From Halopelagius fulvigenes (GTDB lineage Archaea; Halobacteriota; Halobacteria; Halobacteriales; Haloferacaceae), in contig NZ_JBHSXH010000015.1 of the NCBI RefSeq assembly GCF_042662625.1, forward strand, positions 62,001 through 126,000: DNA of 64,000 nt. Reading direction: 5' to 3'. Position 1 is the first letter of the stretch. Every line of letters starts with the position of its first letter. Below, piece by piece: positions 16,030 to 24,463 of this stretch. The translations under genes and the position numbers were made by a program. The notes under the pieces were generated by a model. The model was not told where the DNA came from. It saw only the letters and a list, made by a program, of their open reading frames with translations, and searched no databases.

Positions 16030-17322
16030 TTACTCGCCGCGGAGTTCCGCCGCGTGGTCGATGCGCTTCTGGACGAGTTCGGGTCTGCCGATGTCGTGGC
16101 GGATGCGGACGCCCTCGCCGGCGGCGGCCAGTCCCTCCTCGGCCCGCTTCTCGGCCTCCTCGATGGAGTCCGCGACGCCGACGACGGCGAACGACCGCGA
16201 GGTGGTCGTGTAGACGCCGTCCTCGCGGGCGTCCACGCTGGCGTAAAAGAGGAGTGCGTCGCCGACGTTCTCTTCGTCCACCGTCACCTTCGCGCCCGAG
16301 TCGGGGTCCGTCGGGTAACCCTCGGGGACGGCGTACTTACAGACGGTGGCTTTCCCCGCGAACTCCAGTCGGGGAATCTCCTCGCCGTCGCGTGCCGCCG
16401 TTACCACGTCGAGGAACGACGTTTCCAACACGGGCAGCGTGTTCATCGCCTCCGGGTCGCCGAACCGGGCGTTGAACTCGATGACCTTCACGCCCTCGGC
16501 GGTGAGCATGAACTGGCCGTAGAGGACGCCCTTGTAGTCGGGGAGGGCTTCGACGGTGGCCTCCAGAACGTCCACCGCGTCGGCGTAGTCGTCGGCGGTC
16601 ATGAACGGCAGTTGCGGCGCGGCGTCGGTGTAACTCCCCATGCCGCCGGTGTTCGGCCCCTCGTCGCCCTCGTAGGCGCGCTTGTGGTCCTGCACGGCGG
16701 GCGTCGGGTGCACCTCGCCGTTCGCCACGAACGCCTGCACGGTGAACTCCTCGCCGACGAGGCGTTCTTCGAGGACTATCTCCTCGTACTCCGACTCGCG
16801 GAGGTACTCCTTGGCCTCCTCCTTCGTCACCTGGTCGCCCGTGACTTTCACGCCCTTCCCGCCCGTCAGACCCGCGGGCTTGACCGCCACGTCGCCGTCG
16901 TACTCGTCGATGTACTCGCACGCCGCCTCGACGTCCTCGAAGACGGCGAAGTCGGGGCATCCGGGGATTTCCTCCTCCTCCATGAACCGCCGTTGGAACG
17001 CCTTGTCCGTCTCGATGCGGGCTTCCTCCGCCTTCGGGCCGAAGGTGTAGACGCCGGCGTCGTCCAAGGCGTCCGCGACGCCCGCCTCCAGCGCGGATTC
17101 GGGGCCGACGACGGCCACGTCCGCGCCGACGTCCGCCGCGTAGGCGACGATGTCCTCGGCCGCCGTCTCCGAAATCTGCTCGAACCCGGCCGAAAGCGAG
17201 GCGATGCCGGGGTTTCGGTTGCTCGCGCAGGCGTACAGTTCGCAGTCCGAATCCGCGGTCAGGGCGCGGGCTATCGCGTGTTCGCGGCCGCCGCCGCCGA
17301 CGAGGAGCGCAGTCTCGGTCAT
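16030..17322 (-). CDS. purD: Phosphoribosylamine-glycine ligase (GAR synthetase)
   Basis: The product has 430 residues. It catalyses the second step of de novo purine synthesis: phosphoribosylamine + glycine + ATP to GAR. The N-terminal motif LLVGGGGREHAIA (6-18) is followed by an ATP-grasp region with AVKPAGLTGGKGV, by the family signature RFGDPEAMNTLP near 288-300, and by the C-terminal RHDIGRPE region. An acidic TATA-proximal start (ACTTTTACAC about 27 nt upstream on this strand) supports the ATG at 17322. No other pur genes are adjacent. Confidence 0.95.
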   Translation of the reverse strand: MTETALLVGGGGREHAIARALTADSDCELYACASNRNPGIASLSAGFEQISETAAEDIVAYAADVGADVAVVGPESALEAGVADALDDAGVYTFGPKAEEARIETDKAFQRRFMEEEEIPGCPDFAVFEDVEAACEYIDEYDGDVAVKPAGLTGGKGVKVTGDQVTKEEAKEYLRESEYEEIVLEERLVGEEFTVQAFVANGEVHPTPAVQDHKRAYEGDEGPNTGGMGSYTDAAPQLPFMTADDYADAVDVLEATVEALPDYKGVLYGQFMLTAEGVKVIEFNARFGDPEAMNTLPVLETSFLDVVTAARDGEEIPRLEFAGKATVCKYAVPEGYPTDPDSGAKVTVDEENVGDALLFYASVDAREDGVYTTTSRSFAVVGVADSIEEAEKRAEEGLAAAGEGVRIRHDIGRPELVQKRIDHAAELRGE

Positions 17323-17507
17323 ACGCGGTACCGCGATGCACGAGAGTGTAAAAGTTGCTCTTCGGACAGCGCGAGATGAACACGAACGTGGGTTGCACGG
17401 GAGTCGGGCGGCGGCCGCACTCGGGCCGAACGGGGCGGACCGCTCGAACGCCCGAACGAGTCGCCGTCTCCACGCCCCTTTAGTCCCTCACTCCCCTACC
17501 CCCACCC

Positions 17508-19667
17508 ATGAGCGACGTTCTGGGGCGAAACAGGCTGGACGACGAAGAGAGTCCGTACCTCCGCCAGCACGCGGACAACCCCGTGAACTGGCAACCGTGG
17601 GACGAGGCGGCGTTAGAGGCCGCCCGCGAGGGGGACAAGCCCATCTTCCTCTCGGTGGGCTACTCCGCCTGCCACTGGTGTCACGTGATGGCCGAGGAGA
17701 GCTTCGAGGACGACGAGGTGGCGTCCGTCCTCAACGAGGAGTTCGTCCCGATAAAGGTCGATAGGGAGGAGCGACCCGACTTGGACCGCATCTACCAGAC
17801 CATCTGCCAACTCGTCACCGGCGGCGGCGGGTGGCCCCTCTCCGTCTTCCTGACGCCGGAGGGCAAGCCGTTCTACGTGGGGACGTACTTCCCGAAGGAG
17901 CAACGCCCCGACAGGGGGAACGTCCCCGGGTTCATGGACCTCCTACGCTCGTTCGTCGAATCGTGGGAGGCCGACCGCGAGGAGATCGAGAACCGCGCGG
18001 ACCAGTGGACGAACGCGCTGACGGACAACCTCGAAGCGACGCCCGAGGAGTCGGGCGACGCGCCGGGCGAGGAGATCCTCGGCACCGTCGCGGCGGCGGC
18101 GGTTCGCGGCGCGGACCGAGAGTACGGCGGATTCGGCTCCGGCGGCCCGAAGTTTCCGCAGGCCCGCCGCGTCGAATCGCTCCTCCGGACGTACGTCCGC
18201 ACCGGCGACGAGAACGCGATAGACGTGGCCACCGAAACCCTCGACGCGATGGCCGCGGGCGGTATGTACGACCACGTCGGCGGCGGTTTCCACCGCTACG
18301 TCACCGACCGGACGTGGACCGTCCCGCACTTCGAGAAGATGCTGTACGACAACGCGGAACTCCCGCGCGTCTACGTCGCGGCGCACCGACTCACCGGGAG
18401 CGACGACTACGCCGAGGTGGCCCGCGAGACGTTCGACTTCGTGGCCCGCGAACTCCGCCACCCCGACGGCGGCTTCTACAGCACCTTAGACGCCAGAAGC
18501 GGCGGCGAGGAGGGGACGTTCTACGTCTGGACCCCGGAGCAGGTCCGCGAGGTACTCGACGACGAGACGACGGCGAACCTGTTCTGCGACCGCTACGGCG
18601 TCACCGAGTCGGGTAATTTCGAAGACGGGACGACGGTGTTGACGATTTCGGCGACGGCCGACGAACTCGCCGAGTCGTACGGCCTCTCCGAGGAGGAGAT
18701 GGACGAACGACTCGGCGAAGCGGGCGAAGCGCTGTTCGAGGCGCGCGAAGAACGGGTCCGACCCGCCCGCGACGAGAAGGTGCTCGCGGGCTGGAACGGC
18801 CTGATGATATCCTCGCTGGCGCAGGGCGGACTCGTCCTCGGCGACGAGTACGTCGAACTCGCCGAGGACGCCCTCGCGTTCGTCCGCGAACGCCTCTGGG
18901 ACCGGGAGGAAAGGCGACTCGCCCGCCGCTACAAGGACGGCGACGTGAAGGGCGACGGCTACCTCGAAGACTACGCCTTCCTCGCCCGCGGCGCGTTCGA
19001 CCTGTACCAAGCGACCGGCGACGCCGAGTACCTCGCGTTCGCCCTCGACCTGACGCGCACGCTGGTGGACCAGTTCTACGACGAGGAGGCGGGGACGCTG
19101 TACATGACGCCCGCGGAGGGCGAATCGCTCGTCACCCGCCCGCAGGAACTCCAAGACCAGTCCACGCCGTCGAGCGTCGGCGTCGCGGCGTCGCTTCTCC
19201 TCGATTTGGACGCCTTCGTCCCCGAGGCGGACTTTTCGTCCGTCGCCGGCGCGGTCATCGACACCCACGGCGACCGGATTCGCGGCCGACCGCTCGAACA
19301 CGTCTCGCTCGCCCTCGCGGCCGAGAAGCGCGCCCTCGGCGGGACGGAACTCGTCGTCGCCGCGGAGGGACTCCCCGAGTCGTGGCGCGAGACGCTCGCC
19401 GAACGCTACGTGCCCGACGCCGTCCTCTCGGTTCGCCCGCCGACGGACGACGAACTCGGGCCGTGGCTGGATACGCTCGGCCTCTCCGACGCGCCGCCGG
19501 TGTGGAAGGGCCGGGAGGCGCGCGACGGCGAACCGACCATCTACGCCTGCGAGGGGCGGACGTGCTCCGCGCCCGCCCACTCCGTCGAGGAGGCGTTGTC
19601 GTGGCTCGAAGGCGGCGCGGGCGACGCGGACGTGTCGCTGGACGACGTTGACGACATCGACCTCTGA
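17508..19667 (+). CDS. YyaL/SSP411-type protein (thioredoxin-like DUF255 plus (alpha/alpha)6 domain)
   Basis: The product has 719 residues. The N-terminal thioredoxin-like domain (1-165) carries C55-HW-C58 in GYSACHWCHVMAEESF and the family motif VDREERPDLDRIYQ. The remaining ~550 residues form an (alpha/alpha)6 barrel like N-acylglucosamine 2-epimerases (MYDHVGGGFHRY, PHFEKMLYDNAEL, EKVLAGWNGLMI). The biochemical role is not settled; a redox-linked or sugar-related function is suggested by the domains. Start: ATG 17508, with CCTTTAGTC about 27 nt upstream. It is divergent from purD and convergent with a thioredoxin gene. Confidence 0.9.
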   Translation: MSDVLGRNRLDDEESPYLRQHADNPVNWQPWDEAALEAAREGDKPIFLSVGYSACHWCHVMAEESFEDDEVASVLNEEFVPIKVDREERPDLDRIYQTICQLVTGGGGWPLSVFLTPEGKPFYVGTYFPKEQRPDRGNVPGFMDLLRSFVESWEADREEIENRADQWTNALTDNLEATPEESGDAPGEEILGTVAAAAVRGADREYGGFGSGGPKFPQARRVESLLRTYVRTGDENAIDVATETLDAMAAGGMYDHVGGGFHRYVTDRTWTVPHFEKMLYDNAELPRVYVAAHRLTGSDDYAEVARETFDFVARELRHPDGGFYSTLDARSGGEEGTFYVWTPEQVREVLDDETTANLFCDRYGVTESGNFEDGTTVLTISATADELAESYGLSEEEMDERLGEAGEALFEAREERVRPARDEKVLAGWNGLMISSLAQGGLVLGDEYVELAEDALAFVRERLWDREERRLARRYKDGDVKGDGYLEDYAFLARGAFDLYQATGDAEYLAFALDLTRTLVDQFYDEEAGTLYMTPAEGESLVTRPQELQDQSTPSSVGVAASLLLDLDAFVPEADFSSVAGAVIDTHGDRIRGRPLEHVSLALAAEKRALGGTELVVAAEGLPESWRETLAERYVPDAVLSVRPPTDDELGPWLDTLGLSDAPPVWKGREARDGEPTIYACEGRTCSAPAHSVEEALSWLEGGAGDADVSLDDVDDIDL

Positions 19668-19695
19668 AGCGGGTTCGAAAAAGCGGGAGACGGCG

Positions 19696-20082
19696 TTACG
19701 AGCCGAGTCGGTCCGCGAGGTGGACGGCGATGGGGGCGTCCTCCTCCTCGACGAACCGCGCGACCTCCTCGCCGTCACGTTCGACGACGACGGTGGGGAT
19801 GAGTTCGATGCCGTACTCCTCGACCTTCGGTCCGACCTTGCTCCCGTCGTCTTCCTTCTCGACGGGGTAGTGGTGGACGTTCTCCTCGGGGACGCCCGCG
19901 GCGTCGAGTGCGGCCCCGAAGTCCGGCAGTTGCCCCCGGCAGTCGCCGCACCAGTCGCCGCCCCACACCTTGAACACCAACCCGTCCTCGGAGAGGCTCT
20001 CGACGGCGTCCTCGTAGGACTCCTCGTCCCACATCGGGTTCGGCTCCATCGTCTCTAACGTCTGTGACTCGGCGTCGGCCAT
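19696..20082 (-). CDS. Thioredoxin-family protein
   Basis: The product has 128 residues. The redox centre is W44-C45-G-D-C48 (VWGGDWCGDCRG), with the cis-proline segment LIPTVVVERDGEEVARF near 95-110. WCGDC rather than WCGPC is common in archaeal thioredoxin-like proteins and shifts the redox potential. The ATG at 20082 is chosen because ATTAAAG lies about 27 nt upstream on this strand; a longer in-frame reading is GC-rich shadow sequence. It is convergent with the YyaL-like gene and divergent from cysteine synthase, which may hint at a shared thiol context. Confidence 0.85.
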   Translation of the reverse strand: MADAESQTLETMEPNPMWDEESYEDAVESLSEDGLVFKVWGGDWCGDCRGQLPDFGAALDAAGVPEENVHHYPVEKEDDGSKVGPKVEEYGIELIPTVVVERDGEEVARFVEEEDAPIAVHLADRLGS

Positions 20083-20247
20083 ACCGCGAGATACCGGGTC
20101 GAGGGCTTTAATCGGCGCGGTCGCGGTCAGGTTCGCGCCGTCCCGGTCGGGTTCGGTACCGCCCCTCCCTCGCCGGCCGTCACGGAATCCGGCGCGTCTT
20201 GCCCTCGTCCGCCATCGTTTTCGGTCTGAGTCGCCTACGCGTCGGTA

Positions 20248-21228
20248 ATGGACGCGAGTATCCTCGAGACCATCGGGTCGCCGTTGGTCCGAGTGTCGTC
20301 GCCGCCGGGGGCCCTCGTGGCGGCGAAGATAGAGTCGAAGAACCCCGGCGGGTCCGCGAAGGACCGACCGGCCCTGGGGATGATAGAGGCCGCCGAACGC
20401 GAGGGGGCCATATCGCCGGGCGACGAACTGGTCGAACCGACGAGCGGAAACACCGGCATCGGACTGTCGATGGCCGCCGCGAGCAAGGGGTACGACATCA
20501 CCATCGTGATGCCCGCCTCGAAGTCGCCCGAGCGACGCGAAATCATGCGCGCCTACGGCGCGGACATCGAACTCGTCGAGGGGGACATCTCCGCCGCGAA
20601 GGACCGCGCCGACGAACTGGAGGCCGAGGGGATGACCCAACTCCGCCAGTTCGAGAACCCCGCGAACCCCGACGCCCACTACCGCACCACAGCCGAGGAG
20701 ATTCTCGAACAGGTGGAAGGGCGGAGCGTGGACGCACTCGTCGCGGGCGTCGGCACCGGCGGCACCCTCTCGGGCATCGGGCGGCGCCTCCGCGAGGAGT
20801 TCCCCGAGATGGACATCGTCGCCGTCGAACCCGAGGAGAACGCCGTGCTCTCGACGGGCGAGTCCGGCGACGACGACTTCCAGGGGATGGGACCGGGCTT
20901 CGTCAGCCCGAACCTCGACAGGGACCTCTTGGACGGCGTGGAGACCGTCTCGCTCGACGCCGCCGAGGCCGAGTGTCGCCGCCTCGCCCGCGAGGAGGGT
21001 ATCCTCGTCGGGCAGTCCTCCGGCGCGTCGAACGTCGCCGCGCGGCGCGTCGCCGAACGACTGGCCGACCCCGACGCCGACTGCCGAAGCGAGGCGGGCG
21101 GGTCCGTCGTCGCGGACGGGTCCGGCGGGACGAGAGCGGAGACGCTCCCGGACGCCGACTGCCCCCTCGTCGTCACCGTCTTCTGGGACAGCGGCGAGCG
21201 CTACATGTCCACCGGCATGTTCGACTGA
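20248..21228 (+). CDS. PLP-dependent cysteine synthase family protein
   Basis: The product has 326 residues, fold type II. It makes cysteine from O-acetylserine (or a related activated serine) and sulfide. K38 in NPGGSAKDRPAL binds PLP, PTSGNTGIGL (64-73) binds the substrate carboxylate, and GVGTGGTLSGIGR is the phosphate-binding loop. SSGASNVAA is near 255. The C-terminal part carries an extra 26-residue stretch between two copies of a 13-bp repeat (see 21073-21163). CysK or CysM assignment is open. The last 28 bp overlap the convergent hydrolase gene. Confidence 0.9.
   Translation: MDASILETIGSPLVRVSSPPGALVAAKIESKNPGGSAKDRPALGMIEAAEREGAISPGDELVEPTSGNTGIGLSMAAASKGYDITIVMPASKSPERREIMRAYGADIELVEGDISAAKDRADELEAEGMTQLRQFENPANPDAHYRTTAEEILEQVEGRSVDALVAGVGTGGTLSGIGRRLREEFPEMDIVAVEPEENAVLSTGESGDDDFQGMGPGFVSPNLDRDLLDGVETVSLDAAEAECRRLAREEGILVGQSSGASNVAARRVAERLADPDADCRSEAGGSVVADGSGGTRAETLPDADCPLVVTVFWDSGERYMSTGMFD
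21073..21163 (+). repeat. 13-bp direct repeat bounding an in-frame insert in cysteine synthase
   Basis: GACGCCGACTGCC occurs at 21073-21085 and 21151-21163, exactly 78 bp (26 codons) apart. The intervening codons encode a Gly/Ser/Ala-rich loop (SEAGGSVVADGSGGTRAE) not expected between the last helix and the final strand of the fold. This is consistent with an in-frame insertion or slippage-type expansion. Confidence 0.45.
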
Positions 21229-22100
21229 AGGAACAGTCGAATCAGCGCGTTCACGCGGTTCGGCTTCTCCCGCGGCGGCCAGTGGCCGCAGTTCGGTAAG
21301 ATGCGCACCTCCGCGTCTGGGACGAGAGACCCCGCGCGGACCGACCACGACTGCGGGACCAGCCTGTCGTCCTCGCCGTGGACGAACAGCGACGGCACCG
21401 ACACGTCCGGCAGTCGGTCCACGTAGTTCGTCTTCGGCCCGCGCAGGCCGATTTCGGCCCGGAGGAATCGCCGCCACGCGTCGCCGTCGTTCCGCTTGGC
21501 CTCCGCGAACACCTCGTCCACGAGCGTCGGCGAGACGTTGCCGTAGGCCACCGCCGCCCGGACGGAGAAGTACGCGACGGTGCGACTCCGCGCGACGGCC
21601 CGCCACGAGAGTTCGCTCAGGTACGACACCCGCGAGACGACGGCGGTCAACGCGCCGCCGGGAACCGACCCGCCGAGTCCGTACCCGTCGATTGCGACCA
21701 GCGCCGACACGTCGTCGGCGTGTTCGAGTGCGTAGCCGACGGCGACGCCGCCGCCCATCGACACGCCGACCAAGACGGGCCGTTCGACGCCGACTGCGGA
21801 CAGGAAGCGTTCAAGGACGCGCACGTAGTAGTCCGTCGTCGGCGTCCGTTCCGGCGGGTCGCTCTCGCCGTACCCCGGCAGGTCGGGCGCGACGACGCGG
21901 AAGTCCTTCGCGAGGGCGGGCATGACCTCCTTCCAGGAGAGCGACGCGCTGTCGAGGCCGCCGCCGTGCAGGAGGACGATGGTGGGCGCATCGGCGTCGG
22001 CGTCATCGCCGTCGCCGTCGCTGTCACCGGCCACCAGATACCGAACGCGGAGGCCGTCGAGTTCGATTTCCCGCGACTCCGCCCCGTATGGAACCGCCAT
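21201..22100 (-). CDS. Alpha/beta hydrolase
   Basis: The product has 299 residues. Oxyanion-hole region HGGG is at 45-48, the nucleophile S114 sits in GVSMGGGVA, an acid is likely in HGEDDRLVP, and the catalytic His in NCGHWPPREKP near the C-terminus. An acidic insert (DSDGDGDDADADA, 27-39) lies between the first strands and is a haloarchaeal feature. The substrate is unknown; the family includes esterases, C-C bond hydrolases and haloperoxidase-like enzymes. The 3' end overlaps the convergent cysteine synthase by 28 bp. Confidence 0.87.
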   Translation of the reverse strand: MAVPYGAESREIELDGLRVRYLVAGDSDGDGDDADADAPTIVLLHGGGLDSASLSWKEVMPALAKDFRVVAPDLPGYGESDPPERTPTTDYYVRVLERFLSAVGVERPVLVGVSMGGGVAVGYALEHADDVSALVAIDGYGLGGSVPGGALTAVVSRVSYLSELSWRAVARSRTVAYFSVRAAVAYGNVSPTLVDEVFAEAKRNDGDAWRRFLRAEIGLRGPKTNYVDRLPDVSVPSLFVHGEDDRLVPQSWSVRAGSLVPDAEVRILPNCGHWPPREKPNRVNALIRLFLQSNMPVDM

Positions 22101-22140
22101 GAACTCGCCTACGACCGCCCGAACAAAAAGGTGCGCCGCC

Positions 22141-22596
22141 TCACCTGCCGAACTCGTCGTCGCTCACGCGCACGACCACCGTCTCCTCCACGTCGCGGAG
22201 GTCGTACGTCGGAACCGTCCCGTCGGGCCGCCGAGTGACGTACATCGGTTCGACGAGGCGGCCGTCTTCGAGGCCGTAGACGGCGAGACGCTCCTTCGTC
22301 TCCTCCGGGCGGACCTCGCCGTCGCGCACCCGTTCCGCGAGGCGGCGAGAGAGCCACTCGGTGTCGCTGATGCTCGGTTCGCGGACGAGGACCGTCTCGA
22401 CGAAGCGGACGAGATACCAGTTGAGGTCGTTGCAGAGAGAGACGGCGGCGCCGACGCTCACCGTATCGACCGCCAAGGAGTTGGCGAACGGTTGGCGTAT
22501 CTCGTACGTCGAGAGGGCGGCCCGCGCCGTCTCGCGGGAGAGGAGTTCGTACTGGACGTTCACCTCGGGCGCCCCGACGAAGCAAACCCGCGTCAC
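22141..22596 (-). CDS. Conserved haloarchaeal protein (DUF5804-like)
   Basis: The product has 151 residues, starting with GTG at 22596 (MTRVCFVGAPEVNVQYELLS). It appears to be a small alpha/beta protein with a conserved N-terminal strand and an EPSISDTEWLSRRLAERV helix. The C-terminal half has TYDLRDVEETVVVRVSDDEF. I match it only tentatively to the DUF5804 group. No catalytic motif is visible. It lies 40 nt downstream of the start of the hydrolase gene in the same direction, so co-transcription from upstream is possible. Confidence 0.72.
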   Translation of the reverse strand: MTRVCFVGAPEVNVQYELLSRETARAALSTYEIRQPFANSLAVDTVSVGAAVSLCNDLNWYLVRFVETVLVREPSISDTEWLSRRLAERVRDGEVRPEETKERLAVYGLEDGRLVEPMYVTRRPDGTVPTYDLRDVEETVVVRVSDDEFGR

Positions 22597-22675
22597 GTTT
22601 TGAGCCTGACGACGGGCGGCTAAATCGGTTGCGGTGCGGCGATCTGCGGTCGATTCCGGGCGGCGGTCAGGACGC

Positions 22676-22963
22676 TCACTCGTCGGCCGAGGGGTGCTCG
22701 GCGGCGGTACCGTCGAGCCACGACGTTGCGCACGACTCGTCGCAGAACGACAGCAGTTGTCGCTCGTACGTCAGCTTCGAACCCGCTTCGGGCCGCCTGT
22801 CGCGGCCCAGTTCCACCTGATAGTGGTCGCCGTCGAGGTTCACGGTGCCGCCGCACGCCGAACACGTCTCCGTTCCGACCCGCCACGATGAACGGGGGAC
22901 CACCTGCCTGACGGTCCACGAGGAGTCGATTCGACCGTGGGGTGGGCGGCGCGTCTGTGACAT
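22676..22963 (-). CDS. Small zinc-finger protein
   Basis: The product has 95 residues with a treble-clef-like zinc site: C34-x2-C37 (TCSACGG) and C74-x3-C78 (SFCDESCATSW). A basic N-terminus (MSQTRRPPHGRIDSSWTVRQ) precedes it and an acidic tail follows. The spacing CxxCG...FCDxxC resembles small haloarchaeal zinc proteins of unknown function. The upstream 113 nt contains an AT-rich promoter region shared with the end of thiI. Confidence 0.7.
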   Translation of the reverse strand: MSQTRRPPHGRIDSSWTVRQVVPRSSWRVGTETCSACGGTVNLDGDHYQVELGRDRRPEAGSKLTYERQLLSFCDESCATSWLDGTAAEHPSADE

Positions 22964-23076
22964 CGCGCGAGGCTACGAACTGAACGCACGTAAATCCATT
23001 TTACCCCTATTATTCACGCTATAGGCTGCAGAACGAAGTGAAACGTACATTATAATCGACGTCCGTACGGATCCGG

Positions 23077-24276
23077 TCAGGGTTCGAGGTCGACGACCGA
23101 CCGGTCCGCCGCCGCCTCCCGCGCCATCGACAGGAGGTCGTCCGGTTCGGCCGCTTCGACCGCTTCCACCGTCGCGTTCGTCTCGGGGTGCGACGGCGCG
23201 ACCCGTTCGCATCCCACCGGGAGCGTCGAGTCCGAGAACGTGCCGAGGGCGCGCGCCTCCTCGACGATGTCCGTCTTGTCCGCCGTCAGCAGGGGTCGGT
23301 GGACCGGAAGCGAGACGGCGGCGTCGGTGGCAGCGAGGTTCGCGCCCGTCTGCGAGGACTTCTGCCCGAGGGACTCGCCCGTCACGACGGAGTGTGCGCC
23401 CACCTCGCGGGCCACCGCCTCGCCGGCCGCGAGCATCGCCCGCCGGAGCGACAGCATCCGCGTGTCGTGCAGTTCGTCCACCACCGCCTGCACCACCTCG
23501 CCACCGGGGACGACGTGGAGTCGAACGTCCTCGTCGGGCGCGCGCCGCAAGAGCGTCGTCGCCACTTCCGTCGCGCGGGCGCGGTGGTCCGCGCCGCCGT
23601 AGTCGCCTAAATCGACGTACACGGGCGCGACCGAACACCCGCGGCGCATCATCCGCCACGCCGCGACGGGCGAGTCAATGCCGCCGCTGAGGAGGACCAC
23701 CGCGCGGCCCTGCGTGCCGAGGGGGAGTCCGCCCGGTCCGTCCATCTGAACGGCGGAGACGAACGCCTCGTCGTCGCGCACCTCGACCCTGTACGTCCGG
23801 TCGGGGTGGTCTAAGTCCACGGGCGCGTCGGTTCCCGCTTGGACGGCGCTGCCGCCCTCCACCTTCAGGTCCCGACTGGAGAACGGGTGCGCCGAGGGCG
23901 GGCCGACGCGGCGACTCTCGACGGCGAACGACTCGTCGGACCCGTGGCCGCGTTCGGTCGAGAGCGTCCGGAGGGCGTCGCGGACGGCGTCCACCGTCGC
24001 GTCGGTCAGGACCGCCGGCCGCGCCCAGACGACGCCCGGGAGGGTGGCGATTACCTCCGCGACCGGGTCCGTCTCGTCCGTCTCGACGAGGATGCGCGCC
24101 CACCGCCTCTCGACGGTCCCCGGCAGGTCGGCGTCCGCGAGGGCGGCGCGGACGCTCTCGGCGAGTCGCTTCGCCATCTTCGCGCGCACCTCGCTGCTCT
24201 TCGTTCCGAAGTCCCCGTACCCGACCGCGACGACGTTCTCGGCGTTCACTACCGTGCCGTACTCCGCGGCCACCAA
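23077..24276 (-). CDS. thiI: tRNA sulfurtransferase
   Basis: The product has about 399 residues. It adenylates uridine 8 of tRNA and transfers sulfur to give 4-thiouridine; in some organisms it also serves thiamine synthesis. The N-terminal ferredoxin-like and THUMP domains (to about 170) are followed by the PP-loop SGGIDS at 197-202. The C-terminal VGCERVAPSHPETN has a cysteine but there is no rhodanese domain, as in other archaea. Start is uncertain between TTG 24276 and GTG 24273. It is divergent from ppk across a very AT-rich intergenic region. Confidence 0.9.
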   Translation of the reverse strand: MVAAEYGTVVNAENVVAVGYGDFGTKSSEVRAKMAKRLAESVRAALADADLPGTVERRWARILVETDETDPVAEVIATLPGVVWARPAVLTDATVDAVRDALRTLSTERGHGSDESFAVESRRVGPPSAHPFSSRDLKVEGGSAVQAGTDAPVDLDHPDRTYRVEVRDDEAFVSAVQMDGPGGLPLGTQGRAVVLLSGGIDSPVAAWRMMRRGCSVAPVYVDLGDYGGADHRARATEVATTLLRRAPDEDVRLHVVPGGEVVQAVVDELHDTRMLSLRRAMLAAGEAVAREVGAHSVVTGESLGQKSSQTGANLAATDAAVSLPVHRPLLTADKTDIVEEARALGTFSDSTLPVGCERVAPSHPETNATVEAVEAAEPDDLLSMAREAAADRSVVDLEP

Positions 24277-24333
24277 TCAGCGTCTCGGTCCGCGGGTCGC
24301 GCCGATTTTGCCCGGAACGGACTCTCTATATAT

Positions 24334-24398
24334 TTAATATGTACGTACCGACAACTACGTTTGACAAACTGTCTACTAATATAAACTTCTTAATATGT
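24334..24398. promoter_or_regulatory. AT-rich divergent promoter region with repeated TTAATATGT
   Basis: The thiI-ppk intergenic region carries TTAATATGT twice (24334-24342 and 24390-24398, 56 bp apart) in an AT-rich stretch (CTATATATTTAATATG; CTAATATAAAC). TATA boxes for both genes probably lie here. The repeated 9-mer is a candidate regulator site; ppk genes are often phosphate- or stress-regulated. Confidence 0.4.
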
Positions 24399-24463
24399 GA
24401 CTGGATTGGTCGTAACTGATCGACGACCTCGCCCGCGGCAACGGCTCCCAGTACCCCTCCACA

